Assembly (NCBI GenBank): GCA_020633895.1
Contig: JACKCT010000001.1
Coordinates: forward strand, 1-64,000
Source of the DNA: Deltaproteobacteria bacterium
GTDB lineage: Bacteria; Lernaellota; Lernaellaia; JACKCT01
Direction: 5' to 3'
DNA length: 64,000 bases
The position numbers and the translations under genes are program-made. Positions 36,484 through 46,170 of the stretch are shown one piece after another (within the stretch, counting starts at the first letter, position 1; the number at the start of each line of letters is the position of its first letter). The notes under the pieces were generated by a model. It saw only the letters and a program-made list of their open reading frames with translations, ran no database searches and was not told where the DNA came from.

Positions 36484-37968
36484 ATGTCCATGAACGACCG
36501 AGAGATCGCCGACGTCGTCGCGGCCATGGCGCCCGTGGCGGTCGGCGGCTGGATTCAGCGCGTCTACCAGACGGACGAATCGACGGTCGCTTTCGATATC
36601 CGGACGCAGGGGCGGTCTGTTTGGCTGGTCGTTTCCTGCCGCCCGCAAGTCTCGCGACTTCTCTTTCTTGACGAAAAACCCGCCGCTCCGCCCGCGCCGC
36701 CGCGCTTCGGCCAGACGTTGCGCAAGTATATTCAGGGCGGCATCGCGATGAGCCTCGATGTCGTTCCCGACGACCGCGTCGTGCGCATGACGGTGCGTTA
36801 CCGGGAGGCGGAGACGACGTTCGTCGCCGAATTATTCGGCCGCAACGGCAACCTCTATCTGCTCGATCATGACGGAAAGATTCTCGATCTGGCGCGCGTT
36901 CGCAGCGGGCCGCGACCGTTCGCGCCGGGTGACGCCTACGAACCGCCCCCACCGCCGCCGAAGCGGGGCACCCCGCCGACCGCGAGGGATTTCGGCGCGA
37001 CCGACAAGGATGATTTGCCGTGGGCGGTCGGTCGTTTTTACGCCGCTCAGGTCGCCGAGATGGAAATCAACGGGCTTCGCGAGCGCCTGGGACGGGCCCT
37101 GTCGCGGGAGTCGAAGCGCGTCACGAAATATCGCGACAAGTTGGAGCGGGAGTTTCGTGAACTGCCCGATCCCGACGGGACGCAGAACCTGGGCGATCAT
37201 CTGGCGGCGAATCTTCATCTGGTGCGGCAGGGCGCGAGCGAGGTGACGGTGGCCGATCTTTACGGTGGCGAACCCGTCACGGTGCCGCTCGATCCCGCGC
37301 TTTCGCCGTCGAAAAACCTGGACCGATTCTATCGCCGCGCCCGGCGCGACCGCCGCAAGATCGAGGGACTGCGTCGGCGCATTGACGAGATGACCGAACG
37401 CGAGTGGTGGCTCGACGAACGGCGCGAAGCACTAGCGGCGGCCGGAGACGATACGGAGGCGCTTCGCGCGCTGGAATCGAAATTGACCGACGACGGCCTG
37501 CTCACCGCGCCAAAGCCTAAGCAAGTGATTTCGGGGAAGAAAAAGGCCGCGCAGGTTCCTTCCGGGCCGCGACGTTTTACGGCGAAGGACGGCAGCGAGA
37601 TTCTCGTGGGACGCACCTCGACGGAGAATGACGAACTGACCTTTCGCATCGGTCGGGGCAACGATTTGTGGCTCCACGCGGCGGGGGCGGCGGGCAGCCA
37701 TGTGGTGGTGCGTTCGGCGAAGGGGCGGGAGGTGGATCACGAGACGCTGTTGGATGCCGCCACGCTGGCGGTGCATTACTCGAAGGTGTCCCGCCAGGAA
37801 TCGGGCGAGGTGAAGTACACCCCCTGCAAGAATGTCCGCAAGCCGAAAGGGGCGCCGCCGGGCAAGGTCATCGCCTCCCCGGCCAAGACAATTTTTGTCC
37901 GGGTGGAGCCGGATCGGCTGGCAAGATTGCAGGCCTCCCGGGCTTCGTCGGGCATAAACGACGGCTGA
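36484..37968 (+). CDS. rqcH: NFACT-family protein (RqcH/Rqc2-like)
   Basis: The protein has 494 residues, somewhat shorter than the roughly 570 of Firmicutes RqcH. The NFACT-N domain (1 to about 115) keeps an Asp-Arg pair at 97-98, the position required for C-terminal tailing in bacterial RqcH. A helical and coiled region follows (about 170-330) and an NFACT-R domain ends the protein (about 365-490) with GRGNDLWLHAAGAAGSHVV. Members bind stalled 50S subunits with peptidyl-tRNA and recruit tRNA-Ala. The shortening falls in the middle (HhH and coiled coil). Confidence is high for the family and moderate for function. Confidence 0.85.
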   Translation: MSMNDREIADVVAAMAPVAVGGWIQRVYQTDESTVAFDIRTQGRSVWLVVSCRPQVSRLLFLDEKPAAPPAPPRFGQTLRKYIQGGIAMSLDVVPDDRVVRMTVRYREAETTFVAELFGRNGNLYLLDHDGKILDLARVRSGPRPFAPGDAYEPPPPPPKRGTPPTARDFGATDKDDLPWAVGRFYAAQVAEMEINGLRERLGRALSRESKRVTKYRDKLEREFRELPDPDGTQNLGDHLAANLHLVRQGASEVTVADLYGGEPVTVPLDPALSPSKNLDRFYRRARRDRRKIEGLRRRIDEMTEREWWLDERREALAAAGDDTEALRALESKLTDDGLLTAPKPKQVISGKKKAAQVPSGPRRFTAKDGSEILVGRTSTENDELTFRIGRGNDLWLHAAGAAGSHVVVRSAKGREVDHETLLDAATLAVHYSKVSRQESGEVKYTPCKNVRKPKGAPPGKVIASPAKTIFVRVEPDRLARLQASRASSGINDG

Positions 37969-38017
37969 GCGGGATCCCGGACTTGATTGCGGCGGCGTTT
38001 TTGATTAAACGTCCCGC

Positions 38018-39046
38018 ATGCCGAAGGATCCGACCAAGAAGAATCCCGATATCGAAGCCAGGCAGAAGCAGCGCCGCCGCGCCGCGGTGCATACCTCCCA
38101 GGCGCCGTCGATCGCGCCCGAGGTCGGGGTGTACGCGGTGCTGGTGGTCGTTTTGTTTCTGATCGCCCGCTTCGGCCTTGTCGACGACATGATCGTCATG
38201 TTCATCGGCGGATTTGCCACCATCCTCACGCTGGCCGGGGCCGCCGTGCATAAGGCGCACTTCAAGCTGACACCGCCGCTGCGGTCCCTGCTGTACGGTT
38301 TGCTCGTCGTATGGCTGGTTGGGGCGGGCTATCTGTATTTTCAGTCGATCCACTATCCCCCGCCGATCGCCCAGGGCGAACTCACCCGAGGCAATCGCGA
38401 GGTGAATCTGGACATCAAGCCCGGGCGCTACGATTTGTACGCCCAGGTCCATGTGGAGCCGGAAAAGGACACCAAGGGCCGCACCAAGAAGCGCATGGAC
38501 ATCAAGGGCAAGTTCCTGCTGTCGCTGGTCGACAAGAGTTCCAAATCGCCCAGCCAGTCCTTCGACGGTCTGGCCCATCTGCGTTCCCAGTCCCAACGTG
38601 TGACCAAGCGCGGCAGTTCGGTGGTCGTCACCAAGCACACGTCCAAGATGTTCACCATGCCGGCCAAGGGCGACGGGCCTTACCGCCTGACGCTCACCAG
38701 CCTGGACGAGAACCTTCAAGGACCGGTCGCCTACAGCATCTACCCGAAATCCTACCTGTACCTGCCGATCTTGCTGGTGGGGCTGGCGCTGATCGTGGTG
38801 GTCGGTTTTCTGGACTATCTGGTGCGTCAGGCGCGGGAGCCGAGCTTCTTCGCCCTGGCGGTCGGCGCGTCATTCGGCCTGGGGCTGTATGTGCATTTCT
38901 CCGCGACGCCCGTCCTGGATTCCGGAGACGTGGGCTTTACGGTCGCCGTCGGCGCCTTCCTGGGCGGTGCGTTCGGCTACGCCGTGCAGTCGGCGCTGCG
39001 CCGCTTCTATTACAACATCAATAAGAAAAAACAGATCGCGCTATAG
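38018..39046 (+). CDS. Integral membrane protein of unknown function
   Basis: The protein has 342 residues. A basic, charged N-terminus (PKDPTKKNPDIEARQKQRRR) precedes three helices (about 33-120). An extracytoplasmic beta-rich segment (about 120-245) has IKPGRYDLYAQVHVEPEKD, and three more helices follow (about 250-330) with a lysine-rich end. The soluble part looks like a small beta-sandwich. I do not recognise a family. It lies 49 bases after the NFACT gene and may be co-transcribed. Confidence 0.75.
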   Translation: MPKDPTKKNPDIEARQKQRRRAAVHTSQAPSIAPEVGVYAVLVVVLFLIARFGLVDDMIVMFIGGFATILTLAGAAVHKAHFKLTPPLRSLLYGLLVVWLVGAGYLYFQSIHYPPPIAQGELTRGNREVNLDIKPGRYDLYAQVHVEPEKDTKGRTKKRMDIKGKFLLSLVDKSSKSPSQSFDGLAHLRSQSQRVTKRGSSVVVTKHTSKMFTMPAKGDGPYRLTLTSLDENLQGPVAYSIYPKSYLYLPILLVGLALIVVVGFLDYLVRQAREPSFFALAVGASFGLGLYVHFSATPVLDSGDVGFTVAVGAFLGGAFGYAVQSALRRFYYNINKKKQIAL

Positions 39047-39075
39047 ACGCCGTAGTCGGCTGACTCGCGGCGCCT
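39046..39075 (+). repeat. Family C stop-codon hairpin, copy 3 (degenerate)
   Basis: The last G of the stop TAG (39044-39046) begins GACGCCG-TAGT-CGGC, a four-pair hairpin with the same TAGT loop, followed by TGACTCG, equivalent to the GACT spacer of copies 1 and 2. The second hairpin is weak. Confidence 0.5.
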
Positions 39076-39375
39076 CGTCCTTTCAGAGCCCCGACCTGTA
39101 GGGAGGGGTCTGGTTCGCGCTATCGAGCCGGTCCCGGTTTTCCAACTCGGCACAAATCGTTGTCATCCCGAACGTCTTGTCCGCCGCAGCCTTGGCAGAG
39201 GCGGAAGTGAGGGACCTCTCGCGCGTTGTTGGGATATCGAATGCGACATACCGCGACGTGCCAACCCGCTCCCTGACGGTCGCGGCTCTGAAAGGGCGTG
39301 ATCGTTTCGAACAACGGGCACAAAACCGCTCCCGACAGGTCGCGGCTCTGATGGGCGCGATGCGATTCTCAGGCC
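39047..39375. repeat. Gene-free stretch with three family A REP copies
   Basis: It contains a plus-oriented copy (39084-39110), minus-oriented copies at 39263-39290 and 39323-39350, and between them a fragment (about 39177-39212, CTTGTCCGCCGCAGCCTTGG) shared with the insert at 35497-35527. No gene is supported. Confidence 0.85.
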
Positions 39376-40257
39376 CTAATGCACCCCGGAAAAAATGCGC
39401 GTGAGCTGGCGAGGCGGCCAGGAGAAGTAGATGAACATCGCCTTGCCGCGGATGGCGTCGAAATCCACGAATCCCCAGTAGCGCGAGTCGTTGCTGTGGT
39501 CCCGATTGTCTCCCATGCAGAAATACTTGTGCTCGGGGACGTACCACGGACCCTGGTCGGCGCCGGAGAAGTGACTGGAGAGCAGGATGGCGTGCGTCTT
39601 CTCGCCGATTTTCTCGTCGAGCAATTCGGCGGATTGTTCAATCTCGAAGGTATCGACGTAGTCGTAGGTGCCTTCCCGCTCCAGGGCCAGGGGTTCGTCA
39701 TTGACGTACACCTGCTTGCCGCGCACCTCGATCTTGTCGCCGGGGATGCCGATCACCCGCTTGATGAAATCCTTGCTGGGATCGTTGGGAAACTTGAAGA
39801 CGATGATGTCGCCGCGCTTGGGGCGGGAGAAGGGCAGGATCTTCTTGTCCATGAACGGCACTTCGAAGCCGTAGATGAACTTGTTGACGACCAGGTGATC
39901 GCCCACCAGCAACGTGGGGATCATGGACCCGGACGGGATCTTGAAGGCCTGAAAAACGAAGCTGCGGATAAACAGCGCCAGGATCAGCGCCGTGACCACC
40001 ACCTCGACGTACTCCCGGACCGTGGAATTTTTCCAGATCGGCAGATGCCGGTCGACCCGGTGCTGAAATTCCTTGAGGTCGTTTTGCAGGGTCTTGGCGT
40101 CGGTGTCGCGCTCACCGGCCTTGCGCAGCTTGGCGATCGCCGTCTCCAACTCCTGCCGATCTTCCTCGGACAGGGCTTCCATCAGGGTCTCGGCCCGCGC
40201 GATCTCTTTTTGACAACGCTTCTTCATGGCCGCGAGTTTTCGCTGGGCGCCGAACAT
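39376..40257 (-). CDS. lepB: Signal peptidase I
   Basis: The protein has 293 residues from the ATG at 40257. Residues 1-80 are a charged helical segment absent from typical LepB. One helix at about 83-102 follows, then the periplasmic catalytic domain. The nucleophile Ser111 lies in PSGSMIPTL and the general base Lys166 in KRVIGIPGD; the box MGDNRDHSNDSRYWG is also present. It removes signal peptides from exported proteins. It sits 17 bases after lepA, the classical lepA-lepB pair. Confidence 0.95.
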   Translation of the reverse strand: MFGAQRKLAAMKKRCQKEIARAETLMEALSEEDRQELETAIAKLRKAGERDTDAKTLQNDLKEFQHRVDRHLPIWKNSTVREYVEVVVTALILALFIRSFVFQAFKIPSGSMIPTLLVGDHLVVNKFIYGFEVPFMDKKILPFSRPKRGDIIVFKFPNDPSKDFIKRVIGIPGDKIEVRGKQVYVNDEPLALEREGTYDYVDTFEIEQSAELLDEKIGEKTHAILLSSHFSGADQGPWYVPEHKYFCMGDNRDHSNDSRYWGFVDFDAIRGKAMFIYFSWPPRQLTRIFSGVH

Positions 40258-40274
40258 CAGATAAGATCGATTCC

Positions 40275-42074
40275 TTAGTCTTTGACCGAAAGGACGGCCA
40301 GGAAGGCTTCCTGGGGAATTTCCACATTCCCCATCCGCTTCATGCGTTTTTTGCCTTCCTTCTGTTTTTCCAAGAGCTTGCGTTTGCGGGTGATGTCGCC
40401 GCCGTAGCATTTGGCGGTGACGTTCTTACGCAGCGGCGCGATGCGCTCCCGGGCGATGATGCGCGTTCCGATCGCCGCTTGAATGACGACTTCGTACATC
40501 TGGCGGGGGATCGTCTTGCGCAATCGCAAGGAAAGCTCCCGCCCGATGTAATACGCCTTGGAGTCATGACAGATCAGGGACAAGGCGTCCAGGGGTTCGC
40601 CGTTGACCAGGATATCGAGCTTGACCAGCTTGTCGGCCCGATATTCGAAAAAGTCGTAGTCCAACGAGGCGAAGCCCTTGGTGGCGGTTTTGAGCTTGTC
40701 GAAAAAGTCGAAGACGATTTCGGCCATGGGCAGTTCGTATTCGACCACCACCCGGTTGCGACTATGGTAATGCAGGCCCCGCTGAACGCCCCGCCGCTCC
40801 TGACAGAGGGTCAGAACGTTGCCCAGGTACTCGGCGGGCACATGGATATTCGCCTTGACGATGGGCTCTTCGATGCGCTCGATCTCGATGGGCTCGGGGA
40901 GCTGGGAGGGGTTTTGCAGCTTGATGACGGTGCCGTCTTTCTTGATGACGTTGTAAACCACCGTCGGCGCCGTGACGACCAGGTCCTGGTCGAATTCCCG
41001 CTCCAGGCGCTCCTGGATGATTTCCATATGCAGCAGGCCCAGGAATCCGCAGCGGAAGCCGAAGCCCAGCGCCACCGACGTTTCCGGCTCGAAGCGAAAA
41101 GCGGTGTCGTTGAGGTTGAGCTTTTCGATGGCGGCCTTGAGGGATTCGTAGTCGGTGGCCTCGGTGGGGTAGAGCCCGGCGAAGACCATCGGCTTGAGTT
41201 CGCGAAACCCGGGGAAGGGCTGGACGTTCTTGGCTCCGGCGTGGGTGACGGTGTCGCCGACCTTGGCGTCGCCGATGTCCTTGATGCCGGCGGTCAAAAA
41301 GCCCACGTCGCCGGCCGACAGGGTCTTGACCGAAACCTCGTCGGGCGAGAAGTAGCCGAGCTTGGCCACCTCCACCTCTTTTTTCACCGCCATCAGCCGG
41401 ATCTTGTCGCCGACCTTGACTTGGCCCTCGAAGACGCGGATGAGGGCCACCACGCCCTGATAGGAGTCGTACCACGAGTCGAAGATGATCGCCTTGAGTT
41501 CGGCGTCCGGCGAGCCCTGGGGCGGCGGAATGCGCTTGACGATCACTTCGAGTAATTCGGCGACGCCCACGCCCGTCTTGGCGCTGATCTCCAGGGAATC
41601 GGAGGCGTCCAGGCCCACCATTTCCTCGATGTCCTCGCGCACTCGCTCCGGCTCCGCGGTCGCCAGATCCACTTTATTGAGGACCGGGACGACTTCCAGA
41701 TCCAGGTCGACGGCCAGATAGGCGTTGGCCAAAGTCTGGGCCTCGACGCCCTTGGTGGCGTCCACGACCAGCAGGGTGCCTTCGCAGGCGGACAGGGAGC
41801 GGGAGACTTCGTAGCCGAAGTCCACGTGTCCGGGCGTGTCGATGAGATTGAGGTAGTAGGTGTGGCCGTCCTTGGCCTTGTAGGGCAGGCGGGCGGTCTG
41901 GGCCTTGATGGTGATGCCCCGTTCCTGCTCGATGTCCATCTTGTCCAGGTATTGGGCGCTGGTGGTTCGCTCGGTCAGAACGCCGGTGATCTCCATCAAC
42001 CGGTCGGCGAGGGTACTTTTGCCGTGGTCGATGTGGGCGATGATCGAGAAATTGCGAATCCGTTCGATGGCCAT
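40275..42074 (-). CDS. lepA: Elongation factor 4 (LepA) GTPase
   Basis: From the ATG at 42074 the protein has 599 residues, exactly family length; the much longer open frame upstream is antisense to the response regulator and not coding. G1 [10 protein letters not shown]3 DTPGHVDF and G4 NKVD are present, then the elongation-factor domains and the LepA-specific C-terminal domain with the basic tail [16 protein letters not shown]. It is a ribosome-associated GTPase that can back-translocate tRNAs. It is followed by lepB. Confidence 0.97.
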   Translation of the reverse strand: MAIERIRNFSIIAHIDHGKSTLADRLMEITGVLTERTTSAQYLDKMDIEQERGITIKAQTARLPYKAKDGHTYYLNLIDTPGHVDFGYEVSRSLSACEGTLLVVDATKGVEAQTLANAYLAVDLDLEVVPVLNKVDLATAEPERVREDIEEMVGLDASDSLEISAKTGVGVAELLEVIVKRIPPPQGSPDAELKAIIFDSWYDSYQGVVALIRVFEGQVKVGDKIRLMAVKKEVEVAKLGYFSPDEVSVKTLSAGDVGFLTAGIKDIGDAKVGDTVTHAGAKNVQPFPGFRELKPMVFAGLYPTEATDYESLKAAIEKLNLNDTAFRFEPETSVALGFGFRCGFLGLLHMEIIQERLEREFDQDLVVTAPTVVYNVIKKDGTVIKLQNPSQLPEPIEIERIEEPIVKANIHVPAEYLGNVLTLCQERRGVQRGLHYHSRNRVVVEYELPMAEIVFDFFDKLKTATKGFASLDYDFFEYRADKLVKLDILVNGEPLDALSLICHDSKAYYIGRELSLRLRKTIPRQMYEVVIQAAIGTRIIARERIAPLRKNVTAKCYGGDITRKRKLLEKQKEGKKRMKRMGNVEIPQEAFLAVLSVKD

Positions 42075-42308
42075 GTCGCGTCCGCCGGTCATCCCCGAAA
42101 AGGCGCGGGCAAAAGGCCCGTCCACCGGGGAAAAGACGCACAAACTTAGCGTTTCTTGCCGGCTTGTCAATCGAGGACACGGCGGCGCCTTTCCCGGTTC
42201 CGACACCGGTGAGCCGGCCGACCCGTTGTGCCGCCCGGTCGGTTGATTCATACTGATCGGGAGCGACAACACGAGCCTATCGCCTTGGCACAAGGGAGAC
42301 GCCGACCC

Positions 42309-43601
42309 ATGGCCAAAAAGCTGCTGGTCGTCGACGACGAGAAGAACATCCGGGGGATCCTCAAGGAATTCATGGGGGCCAAGGGATTCCAGGTTTTGAC
42401 CAGTCGCGACGGCAACGAAGCGTTCGAAATGTTCGAGGCGCACTCCCCGGACGCGGTGCTGGCGGACGTGCTGCTTCCCCACCTCAACGGATTTCAACTC
42501 TGCCGGCGCATCCGATCCGAATCCGACCGCCCGGACACGCCGGTTTTCCTGATGAGCGCCCTGTACAAAACCAACAAGATTCAGGCCGAAGCCAAATTCA
42601 AACACGGCGCGACCGACTATCTGCTCAAGCCCCTGGACCTGTCCTCGACGTTCAAAAAGATCCTGCGCAGTCTCGATATGTCCGAAGAAGACCTGCGTCG
42701 CGCCGCCGACGAGGAGCCCTACCAGGACGGACCCGACTCGGATTTCACCCCGCCTCCGGCCAAATCCGCGCCGCCCCCGGCGCCCGTTGAGCCGTCTCCC
42801 GCCGAAGTGAAAGTCCCGGAACCGGAAACTGAGCCGGCGGCTTCGGAGTCCGAGCCCGCTCCCTCGTCTGAATCTCCCGAGGCTCTGCCGGACGTCCCCA
42901 ATGCCGCTGATTTTTCTGGACTTTCCGCGTTGCAGGTGTTCTTGGGGCTTTATCGCGGGCAGCGCACCGGGGTCATCAAAACGACGCAGGGCGAGATCGT
43001 GAAAAAGACCTATGTCGCCCAGGGCGTGCCGGTCTACGTCGCTTCGACGCGCCCGGAAGAGAGCCTCCCGGCCCTGATGGTCAAGGACGGCGTCGTCACC
43101 GAGGAACAGGTCAAGCAGGCCCTGGTCGACGCCAAGGAAAATCACGAGGGCATCGGCCGGGCGCTGCTGGAAAAGGGTGTCATCACCCGCGAGGTCCTTT
43201 CCCAATACCTGCTCAAGGAGTCGGAGCGGCGCCTGGAGGATGTGCTGCATTGGCGGGAGGGGAGCTTCCAGTTCGCCGACACCGACGCATTCCTGGCCAA
43301 GATCAAACGCCCGCCGCTGCCGCTGCTGGAGTTGGCCTACCAACACACCCGCAACGGGGCCTTGGACGAGCTTTTTGAACGGCGATATGCCCGGGCGGGG
43401 GCGACCGTCGTGGCCAAGGTTCCGGAGCGGCTGCCGGCCATCGGCGAGATCGATTGGGACACGAAGGATTTGATGATCACGACGCACATCGACGGGCAGC
43501 GGACGGTCGAGGAAGTCGTGCGCGAGTCGGGGGGCGACTCGACGACGGCCTATCGCACGATCGGCCTGCTCGAATGGGCCGGGGTGGTGCGGCTGGCGTG
43601 A
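42309..43601 (+). CDS. Response regulator receiver domain with C-terminal DUF4388 (PATAN-like) region
   Basis: The start at 42309 is preceded by GGGAG. The receiver domain (1-120) has the acidic pair DDE near residue 10, the phospho-acceptor in [10 protein letters not shown] (Asp at about 53) and the lysine in LLKPLD. A Pro/Glu-rich linker (about 140-200) leads to a DUF4388/PATAN-like module from about 210 to the end, with [21 protein letters not shown], a helical middle with [10 protein letters not shown] and ITREVL repeats, and [11 protein letters not shown] at the end. There is no DNA-binding domain, so output is probably protein contact. A terminator follows at 43606. Confidence 0.85.
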   Translation: MAKKLLVVDDEKNIRGILKEFMGAKGFQVLTSRDGNEAFEMFEAHSPDAVLADVLLPHLNGFQLCRRIRSESDRPDTPVFLMSALYKTNKIQAEAKFKHGATDYLLKPLDLSSTFKKILRSLDMSEEDLRRAADEEPYQDGPDSDFTPPPAKSAPPPAPVEPSPAEVKVPEPETEPAASESEPAPSSESPEALPDVPNAADFSGLSALQVFLGLYRGQRTGVIKTTQGEIVKKTYVAQGVPVYVASTRPEESLPALMVKDGVVTEEQVKQALVDAKENHEGIGRALLEKGVITREVLSQYLLKESERRLEDVLHWREGSFQFADTDAFLAKIKRPPLPLLELAYQHTRNGALDELFERRYARAGATVVAKVPERLPAIGEIDWDTKDLMITTHIDGQRTVEEVVRESGGDSTTAYRTIGLLEWAGVVRLA

Positions 43602-43605
43602 TCCG

Positions 43606-43629
43606 ACGGGGCTCGGCGGGCCCCGTTTT
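43606..43629 (+). terminator. Terminator after the response regulator gene
   Basis: ACGGGGC pairs perfectly with GCCCCGT around a seven-base loop, followed by four T residues, five bases after the stop. A second perfect hairpin without T tract (CGACGGC/GCCGTCG) lies at 43690-43708. Confidence 0.7.
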
Positions 43630-43765
43630 GCCCGGCTGGGCGATATGACTCATCTTGCCACTCTGATATCATCATGATAACGCTTACATCGACGGCAACT
43701 CGCCGTCGCAACTCCCATGGGCGTCGGCGGGAATCGGGGCAACCGGGAATTCGGAGTGTGCGAAA

Positions 43766-46042
43766 ATGACGCAGGTCTACAAGCCCGGCGATCGGATTTT
43801 CGATCGCATCGAAGTTTTGGAATATATCGGTGACGGCGGCGTGGGGCAGGTGTATCGAACGCGCCTGGGCGCCGACGAGTACGCCGTCAAGGTGCTCGAT
43901 CCCGATCTGGTTTCGCCGGACGCGGACGCCAAGGCCCTGCGCGAGACGCTGCTTCGCAATGTCCCCGTGGACACGATCCTGGTGCGCGTGCGGGATGTGC
44001 GTTCGGACGGCAAGCGCATGCACATCATCGAGCCGTTCGTCCAAGGCAAAAACCTGCGCGACCTGATCGTCGCCCAGAAGGACTCGGGCCGTAAATTCGA
44101 CCCGGCCCAGGTCTTCGGCTTCATCGACCGGCTGCTGAGCTTCATGACCACCTTGCCCTCGGCCGCGGTCCACGGCGCCCTCAAGCCCGAGAACATCCAC
44201 ATCGCCGACGACAATCCGCAGATCTCCAGCGGATCGCGGGTGCGTGTGACGGATGTGAACATCCACCGCATCCTGAGCTTCTCCAAATACGCGTCCGTGC
44301 AGTTGGAGCGGGACGAGGCGTACGCCTACCTGGCGCCCGAGTTCGTGTCGGTGGGCGGCAACGTGGATCGTCACGCGGACATCTACTCCATCGCGGTGCT
44401 GGCTTACGAATTGGCGACCGGGTCGGTGCCCGGCAAGGATCCCAAGCCTCTGTCGGAGGCCGGATTTGACGGCCCGGAGGCGCTCGACGAGGTGATCGCC
44501 CAGGCCCTCTCGCCCGATCCGGCCCATCGGCCCAACACGATGCGCGAATTCCGACGCCTGTTGCGCGCGGCCTATCCGGACGCGGCCCAGGCCACGGGCG
44601 TTTCGTCCATGCAGCTCTCGGCGGTGGACGTCTTCACCGGCGAAGAGGAAGACCAGGTGCAGGTGGATGTCACCGACCTGGACGAGTTGGACGTCTTCGG
44701 CGAAGAACCGCCGCCGCCGAGCACGTACGAGGAACCTCCCGCCGCCGCCAAGCCCAGTTTCGAGGACGACGAGACGATCCCGGGACGCAATCTTTCGGAC
44801 GTGGAGCGGGAACTGGACGCCGCCCTGGCCGGGGAAGCCGCCGAGGCCGCCTCGGCCACCGAGGACATCACGGCCGGCGAGGAGACTGTCTTCGGCACGA
44901 AAGAAGATTTGTTCGGCGGGGAAGAACCCGAGCCGGCGCCGGAACCGGAACCCGAGCCCGAACCCGAAATTGAGCCTGAGCCGGAGCCGGAACCCGAGCC
45001 TGAACTCGAAATTGAGCCCGAACCGGAACCGGAGCCTGAACCTGAAGTCGAGCGGGAGTCGCTGGATACGATTCTGGAGGAACCGGCGGCCGAGACCATC
45101 ATCGAACCGCCCGCGCCCGAAGAGCCCGAGGAAGACGTTCAGGACGAAATCATCATCGAGCAGCCCAAGCCGCGTACGCCCGGCGGGCCGGTGGTGGAGC
45201 CGCCGTCGTCCAGGGGCATCGGCGGCTGGGTTTACGCGGTCGTACTCATCGTCGCCGGTGTGGTGGGCTACTTCGCCTATACGTCGCTGACGGGCGGCGG
45301 CGGTCCCGAATCCGAATCGATGCAGGTCGCTTCGGCGACATCGCCCACGCCGACCCCGACACCGATTCCCGAGCCGACGCCGGTCTTCACCACGGAAGCC
45401 CCCGCCGCCACGCCGGAGGCCACGCCGACTCCGACTCCGGAGCCGACCCCGACTCCGACCCCGGAGCCGACTCCCACACCTACGCCGAAACCGACGCCGA
45501 CACCGACGCCAACACCTACCCCTACACCGAAGCCGACACCGACCCCCACGCCGGTGCCGACACCGGCACCTACGCCGAAACCGACTCCGGCGCCGACGCC
45601 CAAGCCGACGCCGACGCCGACGCCGACCCCGAAACCGACGCCCGCGCCCACGCCCAAGGCCGCGCCCGCGGAGCCGGAGGAAAAGGCGACCCCGGCGCCG
45701 ATGCCGACTTACACGTCGCGTGACCCGAAGGTGCAGGCGCTAATCGACGACGCGAATTCGCTGCTGGCCAAGAAATACTACGTGGCCCCCACCGGCGAGA
45801 ACGCGATGGCGAAGGTGCGTCAGATTGAGGGCATTGATCCGGACAACGCCTATGCCCGCCAGGCCCGGGCCCGCATGGCCTCCGACCAGATCGGCTGGGG
45901 CCAGGGCTTTATCGCCAACGGCGAGTGGGATGCCGCCGAGGCGGTCGTCAAGGACGGTCTGCAAATCCAGCCCAGCAACCGCCAGTTGCAGGACATGCTC
46001 AACTACATCGTGAAGAACAAAGCCTATACGCCCAAGGAATAG
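43766..46042 (+). CDS. Membrane-anchored Ser/Thr protein-kinase-like protein, probably catalytically inactive
   Basis: The protein has 758 residues. The kinase-like domain (about 10-275) keeps the glycine loop GDGGVGQVY and the lysine of YAVKVL. The catalytic loop, however, reads HGALKPEN (136-143), so the aspartate of HRD/HGD is an alanine, and DFG reads DVN. An acidic Glu-Pro stretch follows (about 388-432), then one helix (about 486-508), a long Pro-Thr repeat (about 527-632) and a C-terminal helical region (about 650-758) like a TPR pair. The kinase part is cytoplasmic and the tail outside. It probably acts as a scaffold or ligand-binding pseudokinase. Confidence 0.85.
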   Translation: MTQVYKPGDRIFDRIEVLEYIGDGGVGQVYRTRLGADEYAVKVLDPDLVSPDADAKALRETLLRNVPVDTILVRVRDVRSDGKRMHIIEPFVQGKNLRDLIVAQKDSGRKFDPAQVFGFIDRLLSFMTTLPSAAVHGALKPENIHIADDNPQISSGSRVRVTDVNIHRILSFSKYASVQLERDEAYAYLAPEFVSVGGNVDRHADIYSIAVLAYELATGSVPGKDPKPLSEAGFDGPEALDEVIAQALSPDPAHRPNTMREFRRLLRAAYPDAAQATGVSSMQLSAVDVFTGEEEDQVQVDVTDLDELDVFGEEPPPPSTYEEPPAAAKPSFEDDETIPGRNLSDVERELDAALAGEAAEAASATEDITAGEETVFGTKEDLFGGEEPEPAPEPEPEPEPEIEPEPEPEPEPELEIEPEPEPEPEPEVERESLDTILEEPAAETIIEPPAPEEPEEDVQDEIIIEQPKPRTPGGPVVEPPSSRGIGGWVYAVVLIVAGVVGYFAYTSLTGGGGPESESMQVASATSPTPTPTPIPEPTPVFTTEAPAATPEATPTPTPEPTPTPTPEPTPTPTPKPTPTPTPTPTPTPKPTPTPTPVPTPAPTPKPTPAPTPKPTPTPTPTPKPTPAPTPKAAPAEPEEKATPAPMPTYTSRDPKVQALIDDANSLLAKKYYVAPTGENAMAKVRQIEGIDPDNAYARQARARMASDQIGWGQGFIANGEWDAAEAVVKDGLQIQPSNRQLQDMLNYIVKNKAYTPKE

Positions 46043-46075
46043 GCCGCGCGTTTTTGCGCCACGGTCCGACACGCC

Positions 46076-46107
46076 GCGCCTCCCCATGACGGGAGGCGCT
46101 TTTTCTT
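46076..46107 (+). terminator. Terminator after the pseudokinase gene
   Basis: A perfect nine-base-pair stem (GCGCCTCCC with GGGAGGCGC) around a six-base loop is followed by TTTTTCTTTT. Confidence 0.93.
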
Positions 46108-46170
46108 TTAAGATCGATGCCCGGCTGTCACCCTGCGTGCGGCCCAAACGCGACGACCATAGAGACGATT

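Noticed and set aside
42075-43487. N-terminal extension of LepA by about 470 codons
   Set aside because: The extension is antisense to the response regulator; the internal ATG at 42074 gives exact LepA length.
45277-45657. Minus-strand frame coding Gly-Val repeats
   Set aside because: It is the antisense image of the Pro-Thr repeat of the pseudokinase.
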